This document shows, piece after piece, positions 1 to 5,069 of a stretch of DNA of 6,748 bases. The stretch is from positions 11,712-18,459 of the forward strand of contig DEGE01000024.1 in NCBI GenBank assembly GCA_002351365.1, given 5' to 3'. Source of the DNA: Candidatus Saccharibacteria bacterium UBA2834 (GTDB taxonomy: Bacteria; Patescibacteriota; Saccharimonadia; Saccharimonadales; Saccharimonadaceae). A program made the translations under genes and the position numbers. The notes beneath the pieces were generated by a model that saw only the letters and a program-made list of their open reading frames with translations, had not been told where the DNA came from and made no database searches. How positions within the stretch are numbered: the stretch's first letter is position 1; each line of letters opens with the position of its first letter.

Positions 1-774
1 TAATTTCAAAATATCCGTGTGTACCTGCATCAAGTCCTTATTTTTTACCTGGTAGATACCGTTCATCTGGTTTACCATCATCAGACAGTCGCTCTTGAAG
101 TTTACCTTCTTATACCCCAGTTCAATCGCCTGCTCAATCCCCTCTTTTAGGCCATAATATTCAGCTAAGCGACTATTCGACATACCCAAGAATTCGCCAC
201 CACGCTTAATTTCCTTGCCATCCTGATCGATAATATAATAACCAAGACCACTTGGCCCAGGATTACCACGACTACCACCATCTGTATAAATCGTCACGAC
301 GCCGCTTGCCGTCAAATTACCTTCACCCGGCTCAGCAGTTCGGCGTATCGCCACTGGCGCATTTTGTTTATTTTGCGTAATTTGCAGCACCATGCCAGAT
401 GCTTCGTCTAGCGCTAAATCTGTCGCCTCACTTAATTCGCACCAATTATACGCCACATGACGTTCGTTCGTCAGCTTAACTTCAACATTTTCATCAAATA
501 TTACCCTATAAACAATGAATAGGTTTGCCATCTCGGATGAATATTCAAGATTCGTAAAGGTTACCACATCCTCTAGCAATAATTCCTGCGTCTGTACCGC
601 CAAGTTCTCGTAAATAATTCGAGCCATCGCCTCATCGGGTTGCTCACCAAAAATAATCTTGCCAGTCGGGAGTTCATAATTATTCATACCCTCCACGCGC
701 CCAGCCGCTCTCTTTAAAAGCAGGATTTTGCCACCCCGTTCACAAATCGCCGTCACCCGAATTCGCTGTTTCAT
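1..774 (-). CDS. Nudix-like domain fused to RNase HI domain (C-terminus beyond window)
   Basis: An open frame of 258 codons starts at ATG 774-772 and runs off the window without a stop. Residues 1-125 or so are a Nudix fold: a beta strand with RVTAICERGGKILLLKR, then a Nudix box at 38-60. The box keeps G38, E44, R52 and E56, but the canonical REUxEExGU reads RIIYENLAV, so two of the three box glutamates are Ile53 and Asn57 and the Gly is Ala59. Hydrolase activity is therefore doubtful. A linker (about 125-157) leads to an RNase HI domain of the RVT_3 type: TDGGSRGNPGP at 164-174 with Asp164, RLAEYYGL with Glu205, and KSDC with Asp228. These match the first three catalytic carboxylates; the fourth would lie outside the window. 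RNase HI cuts RNA in RNA-DNA hybrids. The gene has its own promoter and no Shine-Dalgarno, and follows a small RNA gene. The domain calls are secure; the job of the fusion is unknown. Confidence 0.88.
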   Translation of the reverse strand, partial: MKQRIRVTAICERGGKILLLKRAAGRVEGMNNYELPTGKIIFGEQPDEAMARIIYENLAVQTQELLLEDVVTFTNLEYSSEMANLFIVYRVIFDENVEVKLTNERHVAYNWCELSEATDLALDEASGMVLQITQNKQNAPVAIRRTAEPGEGNLTASGVVTIYTDGGSRGNPGPSGLGYYIIDQDGKEIKRGGEFLGMSNSRLAEYYGLKEGIEQAIELGYKKVNFKSDCLMMVNQMNGIYQVKNKDLMQVHTDILKL

Positions 775-783
775 CTACACTAT

Positions 784-792
784 ATTATAACA
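784..792 (-). promoter_or_regulatory. Extended -10 promoter of the Nudix-RNase H gene
   Basis: On the minus strand TG-T-TATAAT (792-784) is a perfect extended -10. No good -35 lies 16-18 bases upstream. Only nine bases separate the hexamer from the ATG at 774, which puts the likely start site at about 776 and gives an mRNA with a leader of about 2 bases or none. No ribosome binding site fits in that space. Confidence 0.75.
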
Positions 793-819
793 TGTAGCTT
801 AAGCTTATTTTGAGACATC

Positions 820-837
820 AAAAAATCCTAAGTAAGT
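820..837 (-). terminator. Intrinsic terminator formed by the closing stem of the small RNA
   Basis: The 3' arm ACTTACTTAGGA (837-826) pairs with the RNA's own 5' end (954-943) and is followed by TTTTTT (825-820). The pairing is long-range and AT-rich, so termination may be incomplete. A separate promoter for the next gene begins about 28 bases further on. Confidence 0.55.
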
Positions 838-955
838 ATCGTTTTCCCGTGATAAGAACACGGTGGGTAAACTCTCTCATCTCGAAACCACGGCTTCAAG
901 ATGTCAAATTCCCTAAAACATGATTATTCAGGAAAATCATGCACTTACTTAGGAC
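820..955 (-). ncRNA. Candidate structured small RNA, about 136 nt, four-way junction
   Basis: A perfect 12-base inverted repeat (954-943 with 837-826 on the minus strand, TCCTAAGTAAGT / ACTTACTTAGGA) closes the element. Inside are three hairpins: 941-935 with 925-919 (7 bp, CATGATT/AATCATG), 903-895 with 886-878 (9 bp including one wobble, CATCTTGAA/TTCGAGATG, loop GCCGTGGT), and 863-859 with 851-847 (5 bp, CCGTG/CACGG). An extended -10 just upstream puts the RNA's 5' end at about 955, the base of the closing stem, and six Ts follow the 3' arm (825-820). That arrangement is a complete small-RNA gene read from the minus strand. Possible tertiary contacts are loop 1 (UUCCU) with AGGGAA at about 914-909, and GUGG of loop 2 with CCAC at about 867-863. 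I recognise no family: the SRP RNA tetraloop motif is absent and it is short for 6S RNA, although a divergent 6S cannot be excluded. Confidence 0.7.
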
Positions 956-961
956 ACTTTT

Positions 962-970
962 ATTATATCA
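962..970 (-). promoter_or_regulatory. Extended -10 promoter of the small RNA
   Basis: TG-A-TATAAT (970-962, minus strand) is a perfect extended -10. The start site 7 bases downstream is G955, directly at the first base of the closing stem. It lies in the short gap after the M50 protease stop (988-990), so it serves only what follows. Confidence 0.72.
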
Positions 971-987
971 CAACTAGTCGTTCGACA

Positions 988-1611
988 CTAACCGCCGATA
1001 ATCCACTGGAATGCCGTCAGAATTCCGTTCGCAGCAGTCAGCATATAGTTACTAAACAACCCACCACATAGTAATAGAAGCATATAGATAATAATAATGC
1101 CGTAGCGCTCCATTGCCCGCATCATGTTCTTAATTGCCTCTGGCGCTAAAGCATATAGAATCCTCGAACCATCTAATGGTGGAATCGGCAAAATATTAAA
1201 TAGACAAAAGCCCAAATTCACCATTACACCGGTCGAAAGAAAAGTGCCCAACAGGCCAGTTCCACCCGTCCAGGCAAATAATAGGAAAAAGATAAAAGCT
1301 AAAACTAAATTAGTAAACGGCCCCGCAAACGCCACTAAAGCAAACCCCCATTCTCCGCCCTTAACCTTTCGTGAATCAACCGGCACCGGCTTGGCGCCAC
1401 CGAATACTGGCATACCGGAAATTGCCAGTACCAACGGTATAATAATTGTCATAAACGGATCAATATGCTTAAGTGGATTCAAAGATAAGCGCCCATCATT
1501 CTTCGCCGTATCATCACCCAATTTGTACGCCGTAAAACCATGCGCCAATTCGTGTAGTACCATCGAGAATACCGTTACTACAAACACAAAAATAAGGTAA
1601 GGGATATCCAT
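988..1611 (-). CDS. Site-2-type intramembrane zinc metalloprotease (peptidase family M50)
   Basis: The product is 207 residues, the compact form of the M50 family found in many bacteria. Residues 5-24 are a membrane segment carrying the zinc site HELAH (20-24: His20, Glu21, His24). GRLSLNPLKHIDP (40-52) and GGAKPVPV (71-78) are typical of this family. The segment around AGPFTN (96-101) and NLGFCLFNILPIPPLDGSR (132-150) supplies the third ligand, Asp147. A last hydrophobic stretch covers about 171-186. All catalytic residues are present, so it should cut substrates inside or near the membrane. No PDZ domain is present, and neither is a neighbouring anti-sigma factor or sporulation gene, so its substrate is unknown. 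It begins 30 bases after rpmB but has its own extended -10 placed six bases before the ATG, with no Shine-Dalgarno, which suggests leaderless translation. Confidence 0.95.
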   Translation of the reverse strand: MDIPYLIFVFVVTVFSMVLHELAHGFTAYKLGDDTAKNDGRLSLNPLKHIDPFMTIIIPLVLAISGMPVFGGAKPVPVDSRKVKGGEWGFALVAFAGPFTNLVLAFIFFLLFAWTGGTGLLGTFLSTGVMVNLGFCLFNILPIPPLDGSRILYALAPEAIKNMMRAMERYGIIIIYMLLLLCGGLFSNYMLTAANGILTAFQWIIGG

Positions 1612-1617
1612 TACCTT

Positions 1618-1626
1618 ATTATACCA
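1618..1626 (-). promoter_or_regulatory. Extended -10 promoter of the M50 protease, abutting the ATG
   Basis: TG-G-TATAAT (1626-1618, minus strand) is followed by only six bases before ATG at 1611-1609. The expected start site is A1612 or the A of the ATG itself, giving a leaderless mRNA. No -35 hexamer is clear; that position falls on the rpmB stop codon. Confidence 0.72.
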
Positions 1627-1641
1627 AAATCTGCTTAATAC

Positions 1642-1833
1642 TTACTTAATCAGACCTTTTTTGCGGAGCGTACGAAGAGCGGAAGTTGAAACGTTCAACT
1701 TAACCTTGCGGCCATCCACCATAAAAGTACGCTTTTGGATGTTTGGCTTAAAAACCTTGCGAGTCTTATGCTGAGAAAAGCTCACATTGTGGCCATACAT
1801 CTTGCCTTTACCGGTAATTTCACATACTGCCAT
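1642..1833 (-). CDS. rpmB: Large ribosomal subunit protein bL28
   Basis: This is a 63-residue basic protein. It begins MAVCEITGKGKMYGHNVS, which matches the L28 N-terminus (VCxxTGKxPxxGxNVSH). The central KTRKVFKPNIQKRTF and the C-terminal LNVSTSALRTLRKKGLIK are equally typical. Length fits the family. Only one cysteine (Cys4) is present, so this is a zinc-free form. L28 sits on the 50S subunit near the E site. It has its own promoter with a leader of about 30 bases and only a weak purine-rich stretch (AGAGAA) before the ATG. It is separated by 80 bases from the upstream gene, so it is a stand-alone ribosomal gene here. Confidence 0.96.
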   Translation of the reverse strand: MAVCEITGKGKMYGHNVSFSQHKTRKVFKPNIQKRTFMVDGRKVKLNVSTSALRTLRKKGLIK

Positions 1834-1869
1834 ATTATTATTCTCTGTTATTTCTTAAAACTATGCTCT

Positions 1870-1898
1870 ATTATATCTTATAATCCCTTATTTTGCAA
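1870..1898 (-). promoter_or_regulatory. Promoter of rpmB (TTGCAA, 17 bases, TATAAT)
   Basis: On the minus strand TTGCAA (1898-1893) and TATAAT (1875-1870) are separated by exactly 17 bases. This is the clearest sigma-70-type pair inside the AT-rich part. The start site would be near 1863, giving a leader of roughly 30 bases before the rpmB ATG (1833). Confidence 0.7.
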
Positions 1899-1913
1899 GA
1901 GATAAGACCGCCC

Positions 1914-2363
1914 TTAGTCGAGCTTATATACCTCAAGTGTTGTCGGCAAAGAGTTTGCATTCTTAATTTTTAATTTTTTCTCCACCTTTACGCTCGCTTT
2001 TACTTCTGAAAAGTCCATATTCCCCATTGGAATCACAATTTTTGGCTCTACAATTGAGACTACTTTCGCATCAGCGGTACCCAAGATATCGATTGGGCCA
2101 AGCTCGTCCAGCTCCTCGGTCTTTACCCCAGAACCAACCAAACCAATCTTAATGCCATCAACATCAATGCGATACATCACGCCGCCTTCTTTGGTGTCGG
2201 TGGCATTTACCACAATATCGCCAATCTCATATTCGCCCGCCCCCTCAAGCTCACCTACCGCCAAGCCTGCATCAATCTTTGATTGTGCGACATTGACATT
2301 TACGACCTTTTCCTTAGCTCGAATCGTCATTTCGTTCGAATTTTTTAATTCAATATCAAACAT
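1914..2363 (-). CDS. Metallo-beta-lactamase-fold protein without metal ligands (pseudoenzyme)
   Basis: This 149-residue protein follows the outline of the Lactamase_B_3 / UlaG-like family. GAGEYEIGDIVV (41-52) matches the family's GEYEV block, then MYRIDVDGIKIGLVGSG aligns with the strand that usually reads IRICHLGD. ELDELGPIDIL and VEPKIVIPMGN follow, the last aligning with PKIVIPMHY. The metal-binding residues are gone: His and Asp of HLGD are Val and Ser, the His of IPMHY is Gly, and no HxHxDH motif or N-terminal GH-F/TDP motif exists. It cannot be a normal metal hydrolase; a binding or scaffold role is inference. It lies 28 bases after the winged-helix gene with its own Shine-Dalgarno AGAGGAG (2376-2370, 6 bases from the ATG), so the two probably form an operon. 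The fold call is fairly safe; the function is unknown. Confidence 0.72.
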   Translation of the reverse strand: MFDIELKNSNEMTIRAKEKVVNVNVAQSKIDAGLAVGELEGAGEYEIGDIVVNATDTKEGGVMYRIDVDGIKIGLVGSGVKTEELDELGPIDILGTADAKVVSIVEPKIVIPMGNMDFSEVKASVKVEKKLKIKNANSLPTTLEVYKLD

Positions 2364-2391
2364 AATTCACTCCTCTTCTGCCCACGTCTAA

Positions 2392-2994
2392 CTATAATAT
2401 ATTATTTGGATCGTAGCGTTCGCTAACTTGAAGCTGCATCACGTTACGCAAGAAACGATCGCGCACACTTTTACGGTAAATGTATTCTTCTTTCGAAAGG
2501 ATTACATAATTCAGAGGCTTACCTTCACGCTTTTCTACTACCTCAGCCCAACGCGTCAACTTACGCGCCTCGTCGTTACCAATAATCAACAAATCGATAC
2601 CATCTTGTCCAACTAAACGATTTGTTACTAGCACGGCGTCAATAAGGTTTGCTACCGGCCTAATATAGTCGGCCCAAACATCACGCACAACCTCAACATC
2701 CTCCACAGAACCAATTTTCTTTGAAAAAATCTCGGTCATCGGCTTCGCAAATGGATGCTTCATGTTTGCCGAGTAATAAAGTTTATTTTCGTAGTTCTCA
2801 GTTTTTACCAAACCCAGAGTACTTAAATTAGTCAGCTCTCGCCGCACAGAGTTAATCTGTTCACCAATTACCCTAGTAATTTCCCGCACATAGTAATTTT
2901 TATCTGGGTTATCAAAGAATAGCGCCAAGAGCTTCGCCCTAGTCTTTGAGCCAAATAATTTTTCTAGTGGCATTGTATTATTCTCTTTGCTCAT
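2392..2994 (-). CDS. Winged-helix DNA-binding protein with degenerate nucleotidyltransferase-like C-terminus
   Basis: The protein has 200 residues. Residues 10-78 form a winged helix: LFGSKTRAKLLALFF, then YYVREITRVIGEQINSVRRELTNLSTLGLV as helix-turn-helix, and KLYYSANMKHP as the wing. This layout matches ArsR/MarR-like regulators common in archaea and CPR bacteria that carry an MNT-type nucleotidyltransferase domain behind the wing. Residues about 95-190 resemble that domain: IDLLIIG (133-139) aligns with the usual SDIDLLVVG strand, and PLNYVILSKEEY fits the following beta strand. The catalytic GS motif is missing, and the first Asp of DxD is Gly132, so it is probably inactive. It likely binds DNA, perhaps its own promoter. 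An in-frame Met8 is an alternative start, but the promoter sits 9 bases before Met1. It is probably co-transcribed with the downstream pseudo-metallo-beta-lactamase gene. Confidence 0.75.
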   Translation of the reverse strand: MSKENNTMPLEKLFGSKTRAKLLALFFDNPDKNYYVREITRVIGEQINSVRRELTNLSTLGLVKTENYENKLYYSANMKHPFAKPMTEIFSKKIGSVEDVEVVRDVWADYIRPVANLIDAVLVTNRLVGQDGIDLLIIGNDEARKLTRWAEVVEKREGKPLNYVILSKEEYIYRKSVRDRFLRNVMQLQVSERYDPNNIL

Positions 2995-3003
2995 CTTAAT
3001 ATA

Positions 3004-3012
3004 ATTTTATCA
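3004..3012 (-). promoter_or_regulatory. Extended -10 promoter of the winged-helix operon
   Basis: TG-A-TAAAAT (3012-3004, minus strand) lies nine bases before the ATG at 2994. The start site would be about 2996-2997, giving a leader of 2-3 bases and no room for a Shine-Dalgarno. It lies in the 31-base gap after the miaA stop, where I see no GC-rich terminator, so some readthrough from miaA is possible. Confidence 0.6.
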
Positions 3013-3025
3013 CAAAAAGAATAAA

Positions 3026-3817
3026 TTAATTTTTTGAATAATATTTTAATATCCAATCTTTCGCTGCGGCGAGTTCAAGCCAATTAATATTCTTATTGCG
3101 CTTGAACCAAGTTAGCTGCCGCTTCGCCAAATGCCAGTCATCCGTCGCATTCAAACGAATGGCCTCTTCCCGACTAATATTTCCCCGCATCATCTCCCAG
3201 ACAATCGGATAAATATCAGACTTCATTGCCTGGCTATCCCAACCATATTGCTCAACCATGCGCAAGCATTCATCCTCAATATCCTGAGCAAATAATTTAT
3301 ACGACCTTTCCAGCAAGCGCGCTTTGAGCACATCCCGCGGCCATTTGAGTCCAACGAGTACAAAATTTGCACACATTTCTGAACGGTCTGAACAAGTTTT
3401 TTTCACATCATTTGTAAAATGATAGTCGTAAACAAGTGCATCCACATATAGCCCAGTCCCTCCAGCGATAATCGGCAACCTGCCCCGTTTTTGTATCTCG
3501 GCTATTTTCTCGCGCGCATATTTCTGGAAGTCCACCACCGTAAAACGATCATTTGGCTCTACCAAATCAATTCCCCAATGCGGAATACCCTGCATCTCGT
3601 CCGGCATCGGTTTTGCAGTACCAATATCCATACCCTTGTAAATTGCGCGTGAATCAGCAGAAATCACCTCCGCAGCGATATTCACGCCACGTAGTTTTGC
3701 TAACTCGCGCGCAACTTCAATTGCGAGTCCTGTCTTTCCACTACCCGTCGGTCCAATAATGACCAGGATCTGCTCCTGGCCATTATTGTGCGACTTTGCG
3801 TTATTTGCCTTTTCCAA
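3026..3817 (-). CDS. miaA: tRNA dimethylallyltransferase MiaA (short form)
   Basis: MiaA transfers a dimethylallyl group to N6 of A37 in tRNAs that read codons starting with U. The 263 residues show the P-loop GPTGSGKT (22-29), SADSRAIYKGMDIGTAKP (53-70) with the catalytic Asp55, GIPHWGIDLVEP, FTVVDFQKYA, IIAGGTGLYVDAL, and near the end AKRQLTWFKRN. It is shorter than the usual 300 or so residues. The usual GYKE stretch reads IYPIVWEMMRG, a local divergence. The start is TTG at 3817-3815; no ATG or GTG lies before the P-loop, and AGGA (3830-3827), overlapping the efp stop codon, is 9 bases away. The gap to efp is 11 bases, so it is the last gene of the rpsF operon. A 15-bp stem-loop lies inside codons 10-22 and may restrict translation or stability. 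Confidence 0.95.
   Translation of the reverse strand: MEKANNAKSHNNGQEQILVIIGPTGSGKTGLAIEVARELAKLRGVNIAAEVISADSRAIYKGMDIGTAKPMPDEMQGIPHWGIDLVEPNDRFTVVDFQKYAREKIAEIQKRGRLPIIAGGTGLYVDALVYDYHFTNDVKKTCSDRSEMCANFVLVGLKWPRDVLKARLLERSYKLFAQDIEDECLRMVEQYGWDSQAMKSDIYPIVWEMMRGNISREEAIRLNATDDWHLAKRQLTWFKRNKNINWLELAAAKDWILKYYSKN
3754..3788 (-). promoter_or_regulatory. 15-bp stem-loop inside the start of miaA
   Basis: On the minus strand CAATAATGGCCAGGA (3788-3774) pairs with TCCTGGTCATTATTG (3768-3754) around the loop GCAGA. Fourteen pairs are Watson-Crick and one is G-U, which forms only in the minus-strand RNA (on the other strand it is an A-C mismatch). It covers codons 10-22, from the variable N-terminus to the first residue of the P-loop. 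No T-run follows, so it is not an intrinsic terminator. A role as translational brake or RNA processing site is inference. Confidence 0.6.
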
Positions 3818-3828
3818 GGTATTTTATC

Positions 3829-4389
3829 CTATTTTTGACGTTCGCGATAAGCGTAAGTTTCCGTATCGACTGAAATTACATCATCAGTCTTAATGAAAGC
3901 TGGAACTTTAATCGTAACACCAGTTTCAAGCTTTGCATCTTTCTGAACAGAAGACGTCGTATCGCCCTTCACTACGCTTTCGGTATAATCAACCTTCAAC
4001 CAAACATTCTTTGGCAATACCAAGTTAATTGGCGCGTCGTTGTAGAACTGAATATCAAAGTTCTCGCCTTCCTTCATGAAGTCCTTTGAATCACCAACAA
4101 GGTCAGCGTTCAATTCGTATTGCACGAAGGTTTCTGGATTCATGAAGTAGAACTTCTCGCCGTCGTTATAAAGATACTGGGCGGTTTGGTTTGACACTTC
4201 GGCTGGCTCAATCTTTTCCTGTCCTTTAAAGGTCTTTGGCAATAATGCGCCAGTAACCAAGTTCTTTACCTTGACGTTTACGATGCTACCACCGCGGCCC
4301 ATCACTTTTTGTGAATACTCGACCACCTTGTATGGTTGACCATCGAGCGTAATCAGGGTGTTTTTCTTTAAATCTGTAGGTCCGTACAT
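3829..4389 (-). CDS. efp: Translation elongation factor P
   Basis: EF-P binds ribosomes stalled on proline runs, between the P and E sites, and helps peptide bond formation. The 186-residue length is normal. The N-terminal KOW-like domain (1-65) has the start MYGPTDLKKNTLITLDGQPYKVVEY and the loop KVMGRGGSIVNVKVKNL. The two OB domains follow, with MNPETFVQYEL (83-93) and a C-terminal end, LETGVTIKVPAFIKTDDVISVDTETYAYRERQK, close to the family pattern. The residue at the tip of the loop, normally modified, is Arg32 rather than Lys. In Pseudomonas-type EF-P this Arg is rhamnosylated by EarP; no EarP or lysine-modifying gene is in the window. GGGGGT lies just before the ATG as ribosome binding site. 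It is 15 bases after rpsR and 11 before miaA, in one operon. Confidence 0.97.
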   Translation of the reverse strand: MYGPTDLKKNTLITLDGQPYKVVEYSQKVMGRGGSIVNVKVKNLVTGALLPKTFKGQEKIEPAEVSNQTAQYLYNDGEKFYFMNPETFVQYELNADLVGDSKDFMKEGENFDIQFYNDAPINLVLPKNVWLKVDYTESVVKGDTTSSVQKDAKLETGVTIKVPAFIKTDDVISVDTETYAYRERQK

Positions 4390-4404
4390 TTTACCCCCGA
4401 CTTT

Positions 4405-4602
4405 CTATGCCGATGCTACAAATGGCATTAATGCTAGATGGCGCGCACGCTTCACGGCAACAGCCAACTGGCGTTGTTGTTTAGCAGAGAGACCAGTCTT
4501 TGCGGTTGGCTCAATGCGACCATAGGCGTCAACATAGCGCTGAAGCGTTTTGACGTCACGGTAATCAAAATACATATTTGGATCGTTCTTGTAACGTTTC
4601 AT
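4405..4602 (-). CDS. rpsR: Small ribosomal subunit protein bS18
   Basis: The 65-residue basic protein carries the S18 core: [50 protein letters not shown]. It has the family's FIDYKDVxxLxxFIxxxGKIxPRRxTGxxAKxQRxLxxAIKRARxxALLPF outline nearly unchanged. It lacks the extended N-terminus with zinc-binding Cys seen in some bacteria. S18 pairs with S6 on the platform of the 30S subunit. AAAGG precedes the ATG, just after the ssb stop; the gap to ssb is 11 bases. The S6-SSB-S18 gene order is the classic one in bacteria. Confidence 0.97.
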   Translation of the reverse strand: MKRYKNDPNMYFDYRDVKTLQRYVDAYGRIEPTAKTGLSAKQQRQLAVAVKRARHLALMPFVASA

Positions 4603-4613
4603 ATTTTACCTTT

Positions 4614-5066
4614 CTAAAATGGAATTTCACTTAAATCAATTGGCTCGTCACTAATGTCGTCTGGAGCAACATCTTGTGCTGCGCTGGCGGATTTGCTGCT
4701 ACCACCAGAATAAGAACCACCTTCACCGCCGTTTCCGCCGCCGATGAAATTGAAGTCCTCGACATTAATTTCGACACGGGAGCGCTTCTGGCCTTCCTTG
4801 TCTTCCCAGCTACGCTGATCAAGACGACCGGAAACCATAATTCCGCTACCCTTCTTAGCATATTGCGCGATAATTTCGCCGCTCTTTCCCCACGCCGAGC
4901 AGTCAATAAACGAAACCTGCTCTTGTTGTGAGCCCGAGCTATCTTTGTAATTACGATTTACTGCGACCGTAAAGCTACAAACCTGTGCACCACTTGGTGT
5001 GCTACGTAGCTCTGGATCACGGGTTAAATTGCCCATGATGATTGCTTTGCTAAAACCGCGCGCCAT
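4614..5066 (-). CDS. ssb: Single-stranded DNA-binding protein
   Basis: SSB coats single-stranded DNA in replication and repair and recruits partners through its C-terminal tip. Residues 1-112 are the OB fold: MARGFSKAIIMGNLTRDPELRSTPSGAQVCSFTVAVNR, FIDCSAWGKSGEIIAQYAKKGSGIMVSGRL, and RVEINVEDFNFIGG. A Gly/Ser-rich linker (about 109-128) leads to an acidic tip ending DLSEIPF, the expected IPF end. The 150-residue length is normal. The gene begins 3 bases after the rpsF stop. Its Shine-Dalgarno AGGAGG (5080-5075) lies within the rpsF stop region and the last Glu codons, so translation of the two is likely coupled. Confidence 0.97.
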   Translation of the reverse strand: MARGFSKAIIMGNLTRDPELRSTPSGAQVCSFTVAVNRNYKDSSGSQQEQVSFIDCSAWGKSGEIIAQYAKKGSGIMVSGRLDQRSWEDKEGQKRSRVEINVEDFNFIGGGNGGEGGSYSGGSSKSASAAQDVAPDDISDEPIDLSEIPF

Positions 5067-5069
5067 ATA

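Noticed and set aside
826..954. MITE or insertion element bounded by the 12-base inverted repeats
   Set aside because: No target-site duplication flanks the repeats (AAAAAA on one side, CACTTT on the other). The promoter, the internal hairpins and the T-tract fit an RNA gene better. A MITE origin is not excluded.
820..955. Identification of the small RNA as SRP RNA, tmRNA or RNase P RNA
   Set aside because: The SRP GGAA/AGCAG core is absent, no tRNA-like end exists for tmRNA, and it is far too short for RNase P RNA.
1124..1600. Plus-strand frame of 158 codons opposite the M50 protease gene
   Set aside because: It is the antisense shadow of a protease gene with all catalytic motifs; no start signals.
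1860..1913. Terminator between the pseudo-metallo-beta-lactamase gene and rpmB
   Set aside because: CTTAT/ATAAG pairings are too short and weak, and no T-tract follows them; the stretch is better explained by the rpmB promoter.
3004..3060. Intrinsic terminator after miaA
   Set aside because: Only AT-only pairing is possible (AAATTAATTT type); no GC-bearing stem precedes the T-run.
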